Shown: positions 17,851 to 26,394, counted from the first letter of the stretch. The stretch: DNA of 50,176 bases from Pseudomonadota bacterium (GCA_021780435.1 JAJXYV010000241.1:1-50176), one strand, 5' to 3'. Program-made: numbers and translations. Notes: a model not told the origin generated them from the sequence alone.

Positions 17851-18237
17851 CTAGGCTTTGCTGGCCTTGGCCTTGGAGTCAGAGCGTTCCGCGATGCGGG
17901 CGGACTTGCCGCGGCGGTCGCGCAGATAATAGAGCTTGGCGCGGCGAACCTTGCCGCGGCGAACCACCTTGATCGAGTCGATCAGGGGGCCATAAACCGG
18001 GAAAACGCGCTCGACGCCTTCGCCGTAGGAAATCTTGCGAACGGTGAAGCTCTCGTTGAGGCCGCCGCCGTCGCGGGCGATCACGACGCCTTCATAGGCC
18101 TGGACACGCGTACGGTCGCCTTCCTTGACCTTGACGTTCACCACCACCGTATCGCCCGGAGCGAATTCGGGAATGGTCTTGTTGGCGGAAAGCTTGGCGA
18201 TCTGCTCGGCTTCGAGCTGCGCAATGATATTGGTCAT
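17851..18237 (-). CDS. rplS: 50S ribosomal protein L19
   Basis: The 128-residue product matches L19: [16 protein letters not shown] at the start, the basic core [33 protein letters not shown], and the [20 protein letters not shown]-terminal region that touches 16S rRNA at the subunit interface. GGAG precedes the ATG by 5 bases. The frame extends upstream into leader sequence, but homology begins at 18237. In many proteobacteria rplS follows rpsP-rimM-trmD; here it sits between hemY and leuC with its own promoter, structured leader and terminator, so it looks like a stand-alone unit. Confidence 0.98.
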   Translation of the reverse strand: MTNIIAQLEAEQIAKLSANKTIPEFAPGDTVVVNVKVKEGDRTRVQAYEGVVIARDGGGLNESFTVRKISYGEGVERVFPVYGPLIDSIKVVRRGKVRRAKLYYLRDRRGKSARIAERSDSKAKASKA

Positions 18238-18250
18238 CTTGTCTCCGTTT

Positions 18251-18352
18251 CGCCTGGAGGCGAGCGTTTCGGAACGCTGTTTTGAATTGGCGCCGATTGG
18301 GCGAAAGCTCATCGACGCGCTGACGCCGCTCAATTCCGAAGAATTGGAGCGG
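18251..18352 (-). promoter_or_regulatory. rplS: Structured 5' leader of rplS with three hairpins
   Basis: Three hairpins lie between the promoter and the Shine-Dalgarno. Hairpin 1 (18352-18326) is an 11-pair stem with one bulged base and a UUCG tetraloop closed by C-G on the minus strand. Hairpin 2 (18278-18263) pairs AGCGTT with AACGCT. Hairpin 3 (18262-18251), CGCCTCCAGGCG, ends 5 bases from GGAG. L19 leader RNAs are known in Firmicutes; a link to this one is inference. Confidence 0.5.
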
Positions 18353-18359
18353 AGGCGGC

Positions 18360-18388
18360 CCTATACAGAATTTTCCGCTGCCTGTCGA
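18360..18388 (-). promoter_or_regulatory. rplS: Candidate sigma-70 promoter of rplS
   Basis: On the minus strand TCGACA (18388-18383) and TATAGG (18365-18360) are 17 bases apart, a good match. It begins 16 bases after the hemY stop, which would let rplS be transcribed independently of hemY. The predicted start (about 18353) is at the base of the first leader hairpin. Confidence 0.55.
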
Positions 18389-18403
18389 GCCGACGCCGCG
18401 CTT

Positions 18404-19915
18404 TCAGTACAAGCGGGTCTCGGCGTCTTCTGTCTTGGGGCCGGGATCGTCGGGCGGCGTGGGCAGCGGGAAGATGACGGGCTCCGGCGCGGCGGGCGCC
18501 GCCAGTGTCGCGGCGGACGTCTCGGGCGGCTTGGCTTTTTCCGGCGGGGCGAGCTGGACTTGCGACGCCGCCTGCGCTTCGAGAGCGGACGGCTCGTAAG
18601 CCGGCGGCGGCTCCTCGACCGGGCCGGTCAGTTCTTCCGTGGGCTGGGTCCAGCGATAAACGTCGAGCTTTCCGGTCACCGGCGAGACAGGCGCCCATTT
18701 TTTCGACCAATGGCCGTCGGCGATCCAGACCGGGTCGCGCGAGGCCCGCGAGGCGCGCGCCAGCCATTCCCGCACGAGGCCTTGCGCATTATGTTCGCGC
18801 TCCTCCAGTTCGGCCATGATGACGCACATCCGCGCCGTGGGGCGTTCGCCGCTGGCGACAAGCGGCGCCATGGCGTCGCGAGCCCGCGAGAAGTCGCGCG
18901 CGCCCAGCGCCGCAATCGCGACCATCATCGCGCTTTCCGGGGAATTCGGCGCGAATCTGGCGAGCGTTTTGGCGCGCTCCAGGCGGTCTGACGCCGAATC
19001 GCCATGCCGCATGTCCACATAGGTCTGGGCGAGGTCGGGGTGCGGCGTCTTGGCGTAAGCGGCCTCGATGATCTTTGAGGCGGCGCGTAGCTTGCCCTTC
19101 TGCGCGAGCAGACGCGCCAGCAACACATTGGCAGGAACGAGGTCCGGCGCTTTCCTGACTGCCGCGCGCAATAGCTTGATCGACCGTTCCGGATCGGTCG
19201 TCTCGTCATCCATCGCCATCGCCGTGTCGATCACCGCCGTCTGCCGCGCCGCCGTCGTCGGATCGGTGATCTTCGCCTTGAGGTTCTGGGCCACGCACAG
19301 GCGCGCGGCCGCCCAGTCGCCTTGCCCCGTGTAGCGATCGAGCAGGGCTTGGCCGGACCAGGCGAGTGGGGTGAGATTCTGCGCCTCGAGCGCGATCTTG
19401 TGGGCGCGCTCGTGATCGCCGTGGCGCAAGGATTCCGCGTGAAGGCCGCGCAGGCCAAGCAACCGGGTTTCGGAGCGCTCGGTCATGGCGCGGAAGGCCC
19501 GTTCGGCGGCGTCGCGGTCGCCAGTGAGCTGGGCGGTCTGCGCTTCGAGCAGCAAGGTCAAGGGCTCGTTCGGAACGAGTTTTTTAGCGTCGTGGCTGGC
19601 CTTTCGCGCCTTGCGGACATCACCGATCCCCGCGGCGATGATGCCGCGCGCCAGAGCCTCATGGCCTTTGGCGCGCTTGCGTCCGCGGACGGCGACCGAA
19701 ACGAGGCCTGGAATGTTGAAAACGAAGCGCAGGATGCTCCAGACGACAATGGCGAGAAGCGCTATGGCGCCGAGTCCGACGAGGGGCGAGGTGTCGATGT
19801 GGTAGCCGAACCAGGTCAGGGCGAGCGACCCCGGCTGTTCGATGAGGTAGCCCAAGCCCATCGTCGCGAGGCCGATCAGGAAAAGGAAGAGCAGAATGCG
19901 AAACATCGGCTGCAC
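18404..19915 (-). CDS. hemY: HemY-like tetratricopeptide inner-membrane protein
   Basis: A 503-residue protein with the HemY_N domain: two transmembrane helices (about residues 5-25 and 46-70) around the short loop EQPGSLALTWFGYHIDTS. TPR-like helical repeats follow (about 90-400, for example ARGIIAAGIGDVRKARKASHDA and RLLGLRGLHAESLRHGD). The C-terminus is Pro/Ala-rich. This is the proteobacterial HemY linked to heme synthesis by gene neighbourhood; it is unrelated to Bacillus HemY (protoporphyrinogen oxidase) and its enzymatic role is not settled. ATG 19906 (MFRILLFLF) is an equally plausible start. It lies 60 bases after the mic60 homologue, as in many alphaproteobacteria. Confidence 0.9.
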   Translation of the reverse strand: MQPMFRILLFLFLIGLATMGLGYLIEQPGSLALTWFGYHIDTSPLVGLGAIALLAIVVWSILRFVFNIPGLVSVAVRGRKRAKGHEALARGIIAAGIGDVRKARKASHDAKKLVPNEPLTLLLEAQTAQLTGDRDAAERAFRAMTERSETRLLGLRGLHAESLRHGDHERAHKIALEAQNLTPLAWSGQALLDRYTGQGDWAAARLCVAQNLKAKITDPTTAARQTAVIDTAMAMDDETTDPERSIKLLRAAVRKAPDLVPANVLLARLLAQKGKLRAASKIIEAAYAKTPHPDLAQTYVDMRHGDSASDRLERAKTLARFAPNSPESAMMVAIAALGARDFSRARDAMAPLVASGERPTARMCVIMAELEEREHNAQGLVREWLARASRASRDPVWIADGHWSKKWAPVSPVTGKLDVYRWTQPTEELTGPVEEPPPAYEPSALEAQAASQVQLAPPEKAKPPETSAATLAAPAAPEPVIFPLPTPPDDPGPKTEDAETRLY

Positions 19916-19975
19916 TCGAATGAGGAAATAACGCTGGCGCAGCGATGATCCACGCCGGCGCCGGGACGGAAAACT

Positions 19976-21289
19976 TCAGTTTTTGCCTTTGGACAAATTC
20001 TGCATGGCCTCGGCAAATTCCTCCTTGGCGGCGGATTCGGCGTCGATCCGGGTCTGGGCGGACGCCGCCCAATTGCTCGACAAAGCGAAAGCCTGAGGAG
20101 GAAGCTTCTGGCGGTCGGCCAGGGCGGTTGCGAGATTTCCTGAACGCAGGTCCTTTTCTATCTTGTCGATCTGCATCCCGGCTGCGTCCTTGTCCGGCGC
20201 GCCGGCGGGGCGAATCCTGACGAGCTTGCCCGCGGCGGCCTCGACATGCGCCCAGAAGCTTTCGCGCGGCTTCTGTTCAGACTGGGACGGGGCCGCCGGG
20301 GGCGGCGCCGCAGCTTGTTCAAGCTTGGGCGCGAGGGCGCGGAATTCGTCTGCCAGCTTTTCCACAGTCGGAGCGGCAAGACCGGCGCGAAGCCGCGCCA
20401 GCCGCGCGGAATCGGCGCCGAAATTCTGCAAGGCGTTCAGCTGCGCTGTATAATCGTCGCCCTGGCGCACCGCCGCGAGCAGGCTCTGCGCCACCACCAG
20501 ACGGGCGGCCGAAACGCCGGCATTGGCCGGATTCGCTTCGCGGGCGGCAAGGCTGGCGCGTGCGTCGATCTTCGGCGTCGCGACGAGATTTTCGACAACC
20601 TCCAGACGCTGCGACAACTTGGCGATGGTTTCTTGGGTGGCGGCGAGTTTTGCCGCCATCTCCATGAGAGCGTGTGTCGAATCCTCAGCCGTGGCGCCGG
20701 ATTTTGCGGCTTCGACCGCCGCCGACGCTGCGGGGGCGGGCGCGCTTCCGCTCCCTGGCGGCGGCGCTTTGGTCGCCGTCGCCGTCATGGCGGCGGAAGG
20801 AGCGGTCTTTTCGCCCTCGGTATCACGGGTCGCTTCTGGCGGCGCGGGTTTGGACGTCGCCTTTTCAGGCGCGGATGGCGCCTCGGTTCCTGAAGACGTC
20901 GCCGGCGGCTCCCCGACATAGGCGTCCCAGAGGTAATAGCCGCCCCCGCCGAGGACCACGGCTCCGATGAGGAAAGCGACCAGCGCGAAGACGCCGCCTT
21001 TTCGGCCTGCGTCGTCTTCGGTGCGCTCCGCGGGCGCCGGCGTCGAAGGAGCCTCGGATCCTTCCGGCTCCGTCGATCCTGGGTCGGCCTCGAGCTCGGA
21101 AGCGTTCGCTCCGTCCTCCGCCGGCATCGGTTCCGATTCGTCCCGATGCGATCCGTGCGCCGCCTGATTTTCGGCGAAGGAATCGGCCTGCCCCGCCGGC
21201 TCCTTCCTGTCTGTCCCAGGCTCCGGCGTCTCTTGGGCTTTGGCTTCGGTGTGGCCTGGTTCGGTCTTGCCGCCGTCTTGATCGCTCAT
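19976..21289 (-). CDS. Mic60/mitofilin homologue (COG4223), inner-membrane protein
   Basis: A 437-residue protein with alphaproteobacterial Mic60 architecture. It has a Pro/Glu/Ser-rich disordered cytosolic N-terminus (1 to about 95), one transmembrane helix (about 99-121, FALVAFLIGAVVLGGGG), an Ala/Pro linker, a predicted coiled coil (about 207-237, MEMAAKLAATQETIAKL), and a helical C-terminal mitofilin-type domain ending ASAQTRIDAESAAKEEFAEAM. Mitochondrial Mic60 shapes crista junctions; alphaproteobacterial versions bend membranes and have been tied to intracytoplasmic membranes. ATG 21289 was chosen because AGAGG lies 7 bases upstream; ATG 21316 is an alternative. The upstream hemC/hemD usual in this locus are absent. 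Confidence 0.85.
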   Translation of the reverse strand: MSDQDGGKTEPGHTEAKAQETPEPGTDRKEPAGQADSFAENQAAHGSHRDESEPMPAEDGANASELEADPGSTEPEGSEAPSTPAPAERTEDDAGRKGGVFALVAFLIGAVVLGGGGYYLWDAYVGEPPATSSGTEAPSAPEKATSKPAPPEATRDTEGEKTAPSAAMTATATKAPPPGSGSAPAPAASAAVEAAKSGATAEDSTHALMEMAAKLAATQETIAKLSQRLEVVENLVATPKIDARASLAAREANPANAGVSAARLVVAQSLLAAVRQGDDYTAQLNALQNFGADSARLARLRAGLAAPTVEKLADEFRALAPKLEQAAAPPPAAPSQSEQKPRESFWAHVEAAAGKLVRIRPAGAPDKDAAGMQIDKIEKDLRSGNLATALADRQKLPPQAFALSSNWAASAQTRIDAESAAKEEFAEAMQNLSKGKN

Positions 21290-21365
21290 CCCGCGCCTCT
21301 TTTCATGCTGCCCCATTGCTAGCGCGCGCCTCGAGGAAAGGGAACCCGCAATCGGCGAGGCGCTT

Positions 21366-22244
21366 TCAGGCGGCCGCGATGGCGTCCGCGATGGCGACCG
21401 TACGGCGCGCCATGTCGGCATGGAGGCGTTCGACCATCTTGCCGTCGATCTGCAGGGCGCCCCTGGACGTGTTTTCCGGCAGGTCGAAGACCTCGATGAT
21501 CTTGCGGGCGAAGGCGACCTCGGCTTCGGAAGGCGCGAAGACCTCGTTGCAGATCGCGACCTGATTGGGGTGGATCAAGGTCTTGCCGTCCATGCCGAGA
21601 TCGCGGCCCTGTTCGCATTCGGCGCGGAGCCCGGCTTCATTGGAGAAATCGTTGTAGACGCCATCGACAATATCCACGCCGTTCGCGCGGGCGGCCGCGA
21701 CGCAGATCGACAAATAGGCCAGCATGGACTGTCGCCCCGGGGTGAGGCGGGCGCGGGTTTCCTTGGCGATGTCGTTCGTGCCCATCACCAGAACGGCCAG
21801 ACGCGACTGCGGATCGAGCGCGGTGCGGACGATGGAATCGGCGTTGAGAATGGCGACCGGCGTCTCCATCATCGCCCAGAGCTTCGTATGGTCCGGGGCG
21901 CCCGCGTCGCGCAGGGCCTTGGCGGTGACCATGATGTCGCCCGGCGACGAGACTTTCGGGAGGAGAATGGCGTCGGGGCCGGCCATAGCCGCGGCGGCCA
22001 GATCGGCCTCGCCCCAGGGCGTGCCGGCGCCATTGACGCGAATGACGATCTCGCGTCGCCCGAAGCCGCCCGCCTTGACGGCGGCGGCGACCTGGTCGCG
22101 CGCCAGTTCCTTGGCGTCGGGCGCCACGGCGTCCTCGAGGTCGAGAATGAGGGAATCGGCGGCGATCGTCTTGGCCTTTTCCAGCGCGCGGGCGTTCGAG
22201 CCCGGCATATAGAGAACGCTGCGGCGGGGACGAAGGCTGATCAT
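21366..22244 (-). CDS. HpcH/HpaI aldolase / CitE-like CoA-ester lyase family
   Basis: A 292-residue TIM-barrel protein of the CitE/malyl-CoA lyase superfamily. Signatures are RRSVLYMPGSN (CoA-binding start), DSLILDLEDAVAP, EIVIRVNG, the metal-binding MMETPVAILNAD, VLVMGTNDIAKE, and DGKTLIHPNQV near the end. Possible activities are citryl-CoA or malyl-CoA/beta-methylmalyl-CoA lyase, or (3S)-malyl-CoA thioesterase; sequence alone does not decide. No mtkAB or citrate lyase genes are nearby, so a serine-cycle role is not supported by context. ATG 22244 has GGAG 5 bases upstream. It is divergent from a carbonic anhydrase gene. Confidence 0.87.
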   Translation of the reverse strand: MISLRPRRSVLYMPGSNARALEKAKTIAADSLILDLEDAVAPDAKELARDQVAAAVKAGGFGRREIVIRVNGAGTPWGEADLAAAAMAGPDAILLPKVSSPGDIMVTAKALRDAGAPDHTKLWAMMETPVAILNADSIVRTALDPQSRLAVLVMGTNDIAKETRARLTPGRQSMLAYLSICVAAARANGVDIVDGVYNDFSNEAGLRAECEQGRDLGMDGKTLIHPNQVAICNEVFAPSEAEVAFARKIIEVFDLPENTSRGALQIDGKMVERLHADMARRTVAIADAIAAA

Positions 22245-22351
22245 GATTGCTCCATAGGGGAATGGTTTTTCGCAGGGCACAATAATGTTTCCGCCCCTTT
22301 CACGCCATCGTCATTTCGTGGTCATCGTGATTGCCGGAACACGCTACCAAA

Positions 22352-22382
22352 GCGAGGATTGCTCTCCTCGCCGCGATGCGGC
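22352..22382 (+). promoter_or_regulatory. Paired hairpins upstream of carbonic anhydrase
   Basis: GCGAGGA (22352-22358) pairs with TCCTCGC (22365-22371). GCCGC (22370-22374) pairs with GCGGC (22378-22382) and shares two bases with the first stem. They lie 33 bases before the start codon in the divergent gap. Operator or leader structure are both possible. Confidence 0.35.
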
Positions 22383-22414
22383 AAAAGCTGTTCGTTCACA
22401 TGGAAGGACGGCGA

Positions 22415-23110
22415 ATGAGCGAAGCACATTTTCCGACGCGGCTCACCGAGGGTTATGAGAAATTCCTTGCCGGACGTCTCTCGCGCGAACGAGAACGTTA
22501 TGAGGAACTGGCGAAAAGTGGCCAAAGCCCGGAGATCCTGCTGATCGGATGTTGCGATTCGCGCGTCTCTCCGGAACTGATCTTCGACGCTGGCCCCGGC
22601 GAGATGTTTGTGGTGCGCAACGTCGCCAACCTCGTGCCGCCTTACAAGCCCAATGACGATTACCACGGAACCTCGGCCGCGATCGAATTCGCGGTGATGG
22701 GTCTCAAGGTCAAGCATATCGTGGTGATGGGCCATGCCCAGTGCGGCGGCGTGAAAGCCTATGCTCAGCTCCAGCACGATCCCTATATGCGGCCGCTCGC
22801 GCCCGGCGATTTCATCGGCGGCTGGATCAAGTTGCTCGCCCCCGCGGCGGAAAAAATCGGCGAGCCGACCGAACCCTTGCAGAACTGGTCGGAGCGGCTC
22901 GCGTGGGAGTCGATCAAGCAGAGCATCGCCAATCTGCGCAGTTTTCCCTATATCGCGACGCTTGAGCAGCGCGGCTGGCTTAATCTGCACGGCGCCTATT
23001 TCGGCGTGGCCGGCGGCGAACTCATGGCTCTGGATCCGAGCGACGGAACCTTCCGTCAGGTCGCGGCCGAAGCCCATCGGGAGGCCCTGGGGGGAACGCC
23101 ACGCTTCTGA
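22415..23110 (+). CDS. Beta-class carbonic anhydrase
   Basis: A 231-residue beta-carbonic anhydrase that interconverts CO2 and bicarbonate. The zinc site is complete: C47-D48-S-R50 in GCCDSRVSPE, and H107 and C110 in MGHAQCGGVKA. Asp48/Arg50 form the catalytic dyad of the class. The region VRNVANLVPPYKPNDDYHGTSAAIEFAV is the dimer and active-site segment. ATG 22415 was chosen because GGAAGGA lies 6 bases upstream and homology begins there. Probable roles are bicarbonate supply to carboxylases, or CO2 handling if the organism is a methylotroph. It ends at a bidirectional terminator shared with asd. Confidence 0.96.
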   Translation: MSEAHFPTRLTEGYEKFLAGRLSRERERYEELAKSGQSPEILLIGCCDSRVSPELIFDAGPGEMFVVRNVANLVPPYKPNDDYHGTSAAIEFAVMGLKVKHIVVMGHAQCGGVKAYAQLQHDPYMRPLAPGDFIGGWIKLLAPAAEKIGEPTEPLQNWSERLAWESIKQSIANLRSFPYIATLEQRGWLNLHGAYFGVAGGELMALDPSDGTFRQVAAEAHREALGGTPRF

Positions 23111-23133
23111 AATTGCAGCGAATCAAAAAGAAA

Positions 23134-23153
23134 GCGCCGGGTTTCCCCGGCGC
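23134..23153. terminator. Bidirectional terminator between carbonic anhydrase and asd
   Basis: GCGCCGGG (23134-23141) pairs with CCCGGCGC (23146-23153) over a 4-base loop. It is flanked by A-rich sequence on the left (23125-23133) and TTTT on the right (23155-23158), so it can end transcripts from both convergent genes. Confidence 0.88.
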
Positions 23154-23162
23154 GTTTTGGTC

Positions 23163-24197
23163 TCAGGCCGCTTTCTGCTTCGGCGCCAGCAGCTTGCGGT
23201 TGATCATCGCTTCCGCGATCTGCACCGCGTTGAGCGCCGCACCCTTGCGCAGATTGTCCGACACGCACCAGAAGGCGAGGCCGTTCTCGACGGTCGCGTC
23301 CTCGCGGATGCGCGAAATATAGGTGGCGTCCTCGCCCGCCGCTTCGTGCGGGGTGATGTAGCCGCCCGGCTCGCGCTTGTCGATCACCAGAACGCCCGGC
23401 GCTTCGCGCAGGATTTTCCGCGCCTCTTCCGCAGTAACCGGCTTCTCGAACTCCACATTCACCGCTTCGGAATGGGAGATGAAAACCGGCACGCGCACGC
23501 AGGTCGCGGTCAGCTTGATCTTCGGGTCGAGAATTTTCTTCGTCTCGGCCATCATCTTCCACTCTTCCTTGGTGAAGCCGTCTTCCATGAAGACGTCGAT
23601 CTGCGGGATGAGGTTGAAGGCGATGCGCTTCGGGAACTTCTTGTTCTCGACCTGGTCGGAGACGAAGACGGCGCGGGTCTGGGCGAAGAGTTCGTCCATC
23701 GCCTCCTTGCCGGCGCCGGAAACCGACTGATAGGTCGAAACCACGACGCGCTTGATCGTGAAGCGGTCATGCAGCGGCTTGAGCGCCACGACCAACTGCG
23801 CCGTCGAGCAGTTCGGATTGGCGATGATGTTCTTGCGGCCGAAACCCTTCAACGCGTCGGCGTTGACCTCCGGCACGACCAGCGGAACGTCGGCGTCATA
23901 GCGCCAGGCCGAGGAATTATCGATCACGACGCAATTCTGCGCGCCGATCTTCGGCGACCAGTCTTTCGAGACCGAGCCGCCGGCCGACATCAGCGCGATG
24001 TCGCAATCCGAAAAGTCGAACGTGTCGAGATGCTTGCATTTCAGCGTCTTGTCGCCATAGGACACTTCCGTGCCGATCGAGCGCGACGACGCGAGCGCCA
24101 CGACCTCGTCCGCCGGGAACTGGCGTTCGGCCAAAATATCCAGCATTTCGCGGCCCACATTGCCCGTGGCGCCGACGACAGCGACCTTGTAACCCAT
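23163..24197 (-). CDS. asd: Aspartate-semialdehyde dehydrogenase
   Basis: A 344-residue Asd that reduces aspartyl-4-phosphate with NADPH, the branch point to lysine/diaminopimelate, methionine and threonine. It starts with the nucleotide-binding loop YKVAVVGATGNVGREML. The catalytic cysteine is C130 in IANPNCSTAQLV, and the substrate-binding SAGGSVSKDW segment is present. ATG 24197 has GGAG 6 bases upstream; a GTG at 24209 is in frame but overlaps that Shine-Dalgarno. It is downstream of the RluA-type gene on the same strand with a 77-base gap. Confidence 0.97.
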   Translation of the reverse strand: MGYKVAVVGATGNVGREMLDILAERQFPADEVVALASSRSIGTEVSYGDKTLKCKHLDTFDFSDCDIALMSAGGSVSKDWSPKIGAQNCVVIDNSSAWRYDADVPLVVPEVNADALKGFGRKNIIANPNCSTAQLVVALKPLHDRFTIKRVVVSTYQSVSGAGKEAMDELFAQTRAVFVSDQVENKKFPKRIAFNLIPQIDVFMEDGFTKEEWKMMAETKKILDPKIKLTATCVRVPVFISHSEAVNVEFEKPVTAEEARKILREAPGVLVIDKREPGGYITPHEAAGEDATYISRIREDATVENGLAFWCVSDNLRKGAALNAVQIAEAMINRKLLAPKQKAA

Positions 24198-24274
24198 GCT
24201 GATCTCCACATTTTAAGCGCGCTTCCCTACAGCAAGGAGGCGCGTAGAGCAATGCGCCTTTCCGGCCGCAACGC

Positions 24275-25066
24275 TCAATTTCCTGCGACTTTCTCCTCAG
24301 ACGCGGCGTTTTCGCGCTCATTTTGCCGCGTTTCTTCCTTCTGTCGGCGTGCTGTGACGACCGCGTCGTCCATCTGCTGCGTCCAGCCGCAGGCCGCGAG
24401 GCGCTCCTTCATATGGTCGGGCGCGCAGGCTTCAACCTCGATGGGCGGCTTGTTGTTCGAGATCGGGATGCGGATCGCCCTCGCATGGAGGTGCAGAAGC
24501 GCATCGGGACGGATCCCCGCGCCATAGATGGGATCGCCAAAAATCGGGAAATCGCGCGCCGCGCAATGGACGCGCAGCTGATGGGTTCGGCCGGTCAGCG
24601 GCGCCAGCTCCAGCCAGCTGATCGGCGCGCCGTCGGCATCGCGGCCACGCCCGAGCACGCGCCAGCGGGTTTGCGACGGCAATCCGTTCGGATCGACCTT
24701 CATCCACCAGCCGCGCGTGGCGTCGAGCCGGCCGAGCGGCAAATCGATCAGGCCTTCGTCCGCCGCGGGGCCGCCATTGACGATCGCCCAATAGGACTTC
24801 TCGATCTTGCCCTGCTTGAACAGAAGCATCAGCTTTTCCAGGGCCTTGCGGTGGCGCCCCAGCACCAGGCAGCCGGAGGTGTCCTTGTCCAGCCGATGGG
24901 CCAGCGCTGGATTGCGCGGCAGGCCGAAGCGCAGATGGACAAAGTCTTGTTCGAAATTCTCACCGCCCTTGGGGCCGCGATGGACGGGCAGACCCGCGGG
25001 CTTGTCCAGGACAAGGATCAGCCCGTCCCGATAAAGCAGGCGCGCATAAATCTCTTCCGGCGTCAT
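24275..25066 (-). CDS. RluA-family RNA pseudouridine synthase
   Basis: A 263-residue protein with the RluA catalytic core but no N-terminal S4 domain. It starts near the conserved LYRDGLILVLDKPAGLPVH. The catalytic Asp is D60 in AHRLDKDTSGCLVLG, and PLTGRTHQLRVH and DPIYG are family blocks. It isomerises uridine in rRNA or tRNA; the target cannot be assigned from sequence. The C-terminus is long and charged (RRQKEETRQNEREN). ATG 25066 is used because upstream frame has no homology and would run over ftsY; the Shine-Dalgarno is weak. It is divergent from ftsY. Confidence 0.88.
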   Translation of the reverse strand: MTPEEIYARLLYRDGLILVLDKPAGLPVHRGPKGGENFEQDFVHLRFGLPRNPALAHRLDKDTSGCLVLGRHRKALEKLMLLFKQGKIEKSYWAIVNGGPAADEGLIDLPLGRLDATRGWWMKVDPNGLPSQTRWRVLGRGRDADGAPISWLELAPLTGRTHQLRVHCAARDFPIFGDPIYGAGIRPDALLHLHARAIRIPISNNKPPIEVEACAPDHMKERLAACGWTQQMDDAVVTARRQKEETRQNERENAASEEKVAGN

Positions 25067-25187
25067 GCGGGACAGGCTATCGAGATCGGAATGGGATTTC
25101 TTGCTGTGGGCGTCATGGCCGCTTATCGCAAAATCTCCACGAATTGAGAAGGGCGCACCGCCTGGACGCAAAGCGAGTTTGGAGCGC

Positions 25188-26387
25188 ATGAGCGCAGAAT
25201 CGAAAGAAAAGGCCGGCTTCATCGGGCGCCTGTTCAAGATGCGGCATGCCGAGGAAACGTTCTGGGAAAACAAGCCGCAGGTCGTCGAAGAGGCCAAACC
25301 GGCGCCAGTGGAGCCTGAGTCAGAGGCTGCGCCTGAGAGCGTCGCCGAATTGTCTCCGGTCACAGAGGCTTCTCTCGAGGCTTTTCGGCCGGAACCGCAG
25401 CCTGAAGTCCCTTCGGCCCCCGGCGAGTCGGCGCCCGTTCCATCCCCATCTCCGCCGAAGTTGAGCTGGTGGGTGCGGTTGCGGCATGGACTCGCGCGGT
25501 CGTCATCTTCCATAGCTCAGGGCGTCGCGGATATTTTCACCAAGAAAAAGCTTTCCGCCGACATGCTCGAGGATCTCGAGGATGTGCTTGTGCGCGCCGA
25601 CCTCGGCGTCGCCGCCGCGACCCGGATCGCAGCGCTGGTCGGCAAGGGCCGCTACGACAAGCAGATCGCGCCGGAGGAAGTGCGCGCCATTCTCGCTGAA
25701 GAGGTGGAGCGCGTGCTGACGCCGGTGGCGCGACCGCTGGAAATCGAGGCCGGGAAGAAACCTTTCGTCATTCTGGTGGTCGGCGTCAACGGTTCGGGTA
25801 AAACGACGACCATCGGCAAGCTGACCGCGAAATTTTCCGCCGAGGGCAAGAAGCTCATGCTGGCGGCGGGCGACACGTTCCGCGCCGCGGCGATCGAGCA
25901 GCTGAAGATCTGGGGCGGGCGGATGGAGGTTCCGGTCATCGCGCGTGAGGCGGGCGCCGACGCCGCCGGGCTGGCCTTCGACGCGATCAAGGCCGCGCAG
26001 GAGCAGAATGTCGACGTGCTGATGATGGACACGGCGGGGCGCCTGCAGAATCGCGCCGAGCTCATGGCCGAGCTGGAAAAGATCGTCCGGGTCATGAAGA
26101 AGATCGACCCCGAGGCGCCCCATGCGGTCCTGCTGGTGCTCGACGCCACCGTAGGCCAGAACGCCCTCAGCCAGGTCGAGATCTTCGGCAAGACTGCTGG
26201 CGTCACCGGCCTTGTCATGACCAAGCTCGACGGCACGGCGCGCGGCGGCATTCTGGTGGCGATCGCCGACAAGTTCCAGCTCCCGGTCCATTTCATTGGG
26301 GTCGGCGAACAGGCCGACGATCTGGAGCCTTTCGCGGCCCGAGATTTCGCTCGCGCCATTGCCGGCTTCGAAGACGACAACGCCTGA
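25188..26387 (+). CDS. ftsY: Signal recognition particle receptor FtsY
   Basis: A 399-residue SRP receptor GTPase. The acidic Pro/Glu-rich A region (about residues 15-95), which binds membranes, is followed by the N domain helices (about 100-185) and the G domain. G-domain motifs are GVNGSGKTTTIGKL (G1), DTFRAAAIEQL (insertion box), DTAGRLQNRAELM (G3), TKLDGTARGG (G4) and GVGEQADDLEPF (G5). It docks SRP-ribosome complexes for co-translational insertion. ATG 25188 has GGAG only 3 bases upstream, and the frame continues further up without homology. ispZ follows after 7 bases, an arrangement conserved in Rhizobiales. Confidence 0.97.
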   Translation: MSAESKEKAGFIGRLFKMRHAEETFWENKPQVVEEAKPAPVEPESEAAPESVAELSPVTEASLEAFRPEPQPEVPSAPGESAPVPSPSPPKLSWWVRLRHGLARSSSSIAQGVADIFTKKKLSADMLEDLEDVLVRADLGVAAATRIAALVGKGRYDKQIAPEEVRAILAEEVERVLTPVARPLEIEAGKKPFVILVVGVNGSGKTTTIGKLTAKFSAEGKKLMLAAGDTFRAAAIEQLKIWGGRMEVPVIAREAGADAAGLAFDAIKAAQEQNVDVLMMDTAGRLQNRAELMAELEKIVRVMKKIDPEAPHAVLLVLDATVGQNALSQVEIFGKTAGVTGLVMTKLDGTARGGILVAIADKFQLPVHFIGVGEQADDLEPFAARDFARAIAGFEDDNA

Positions 26388-26394
26388 GGCCCCG

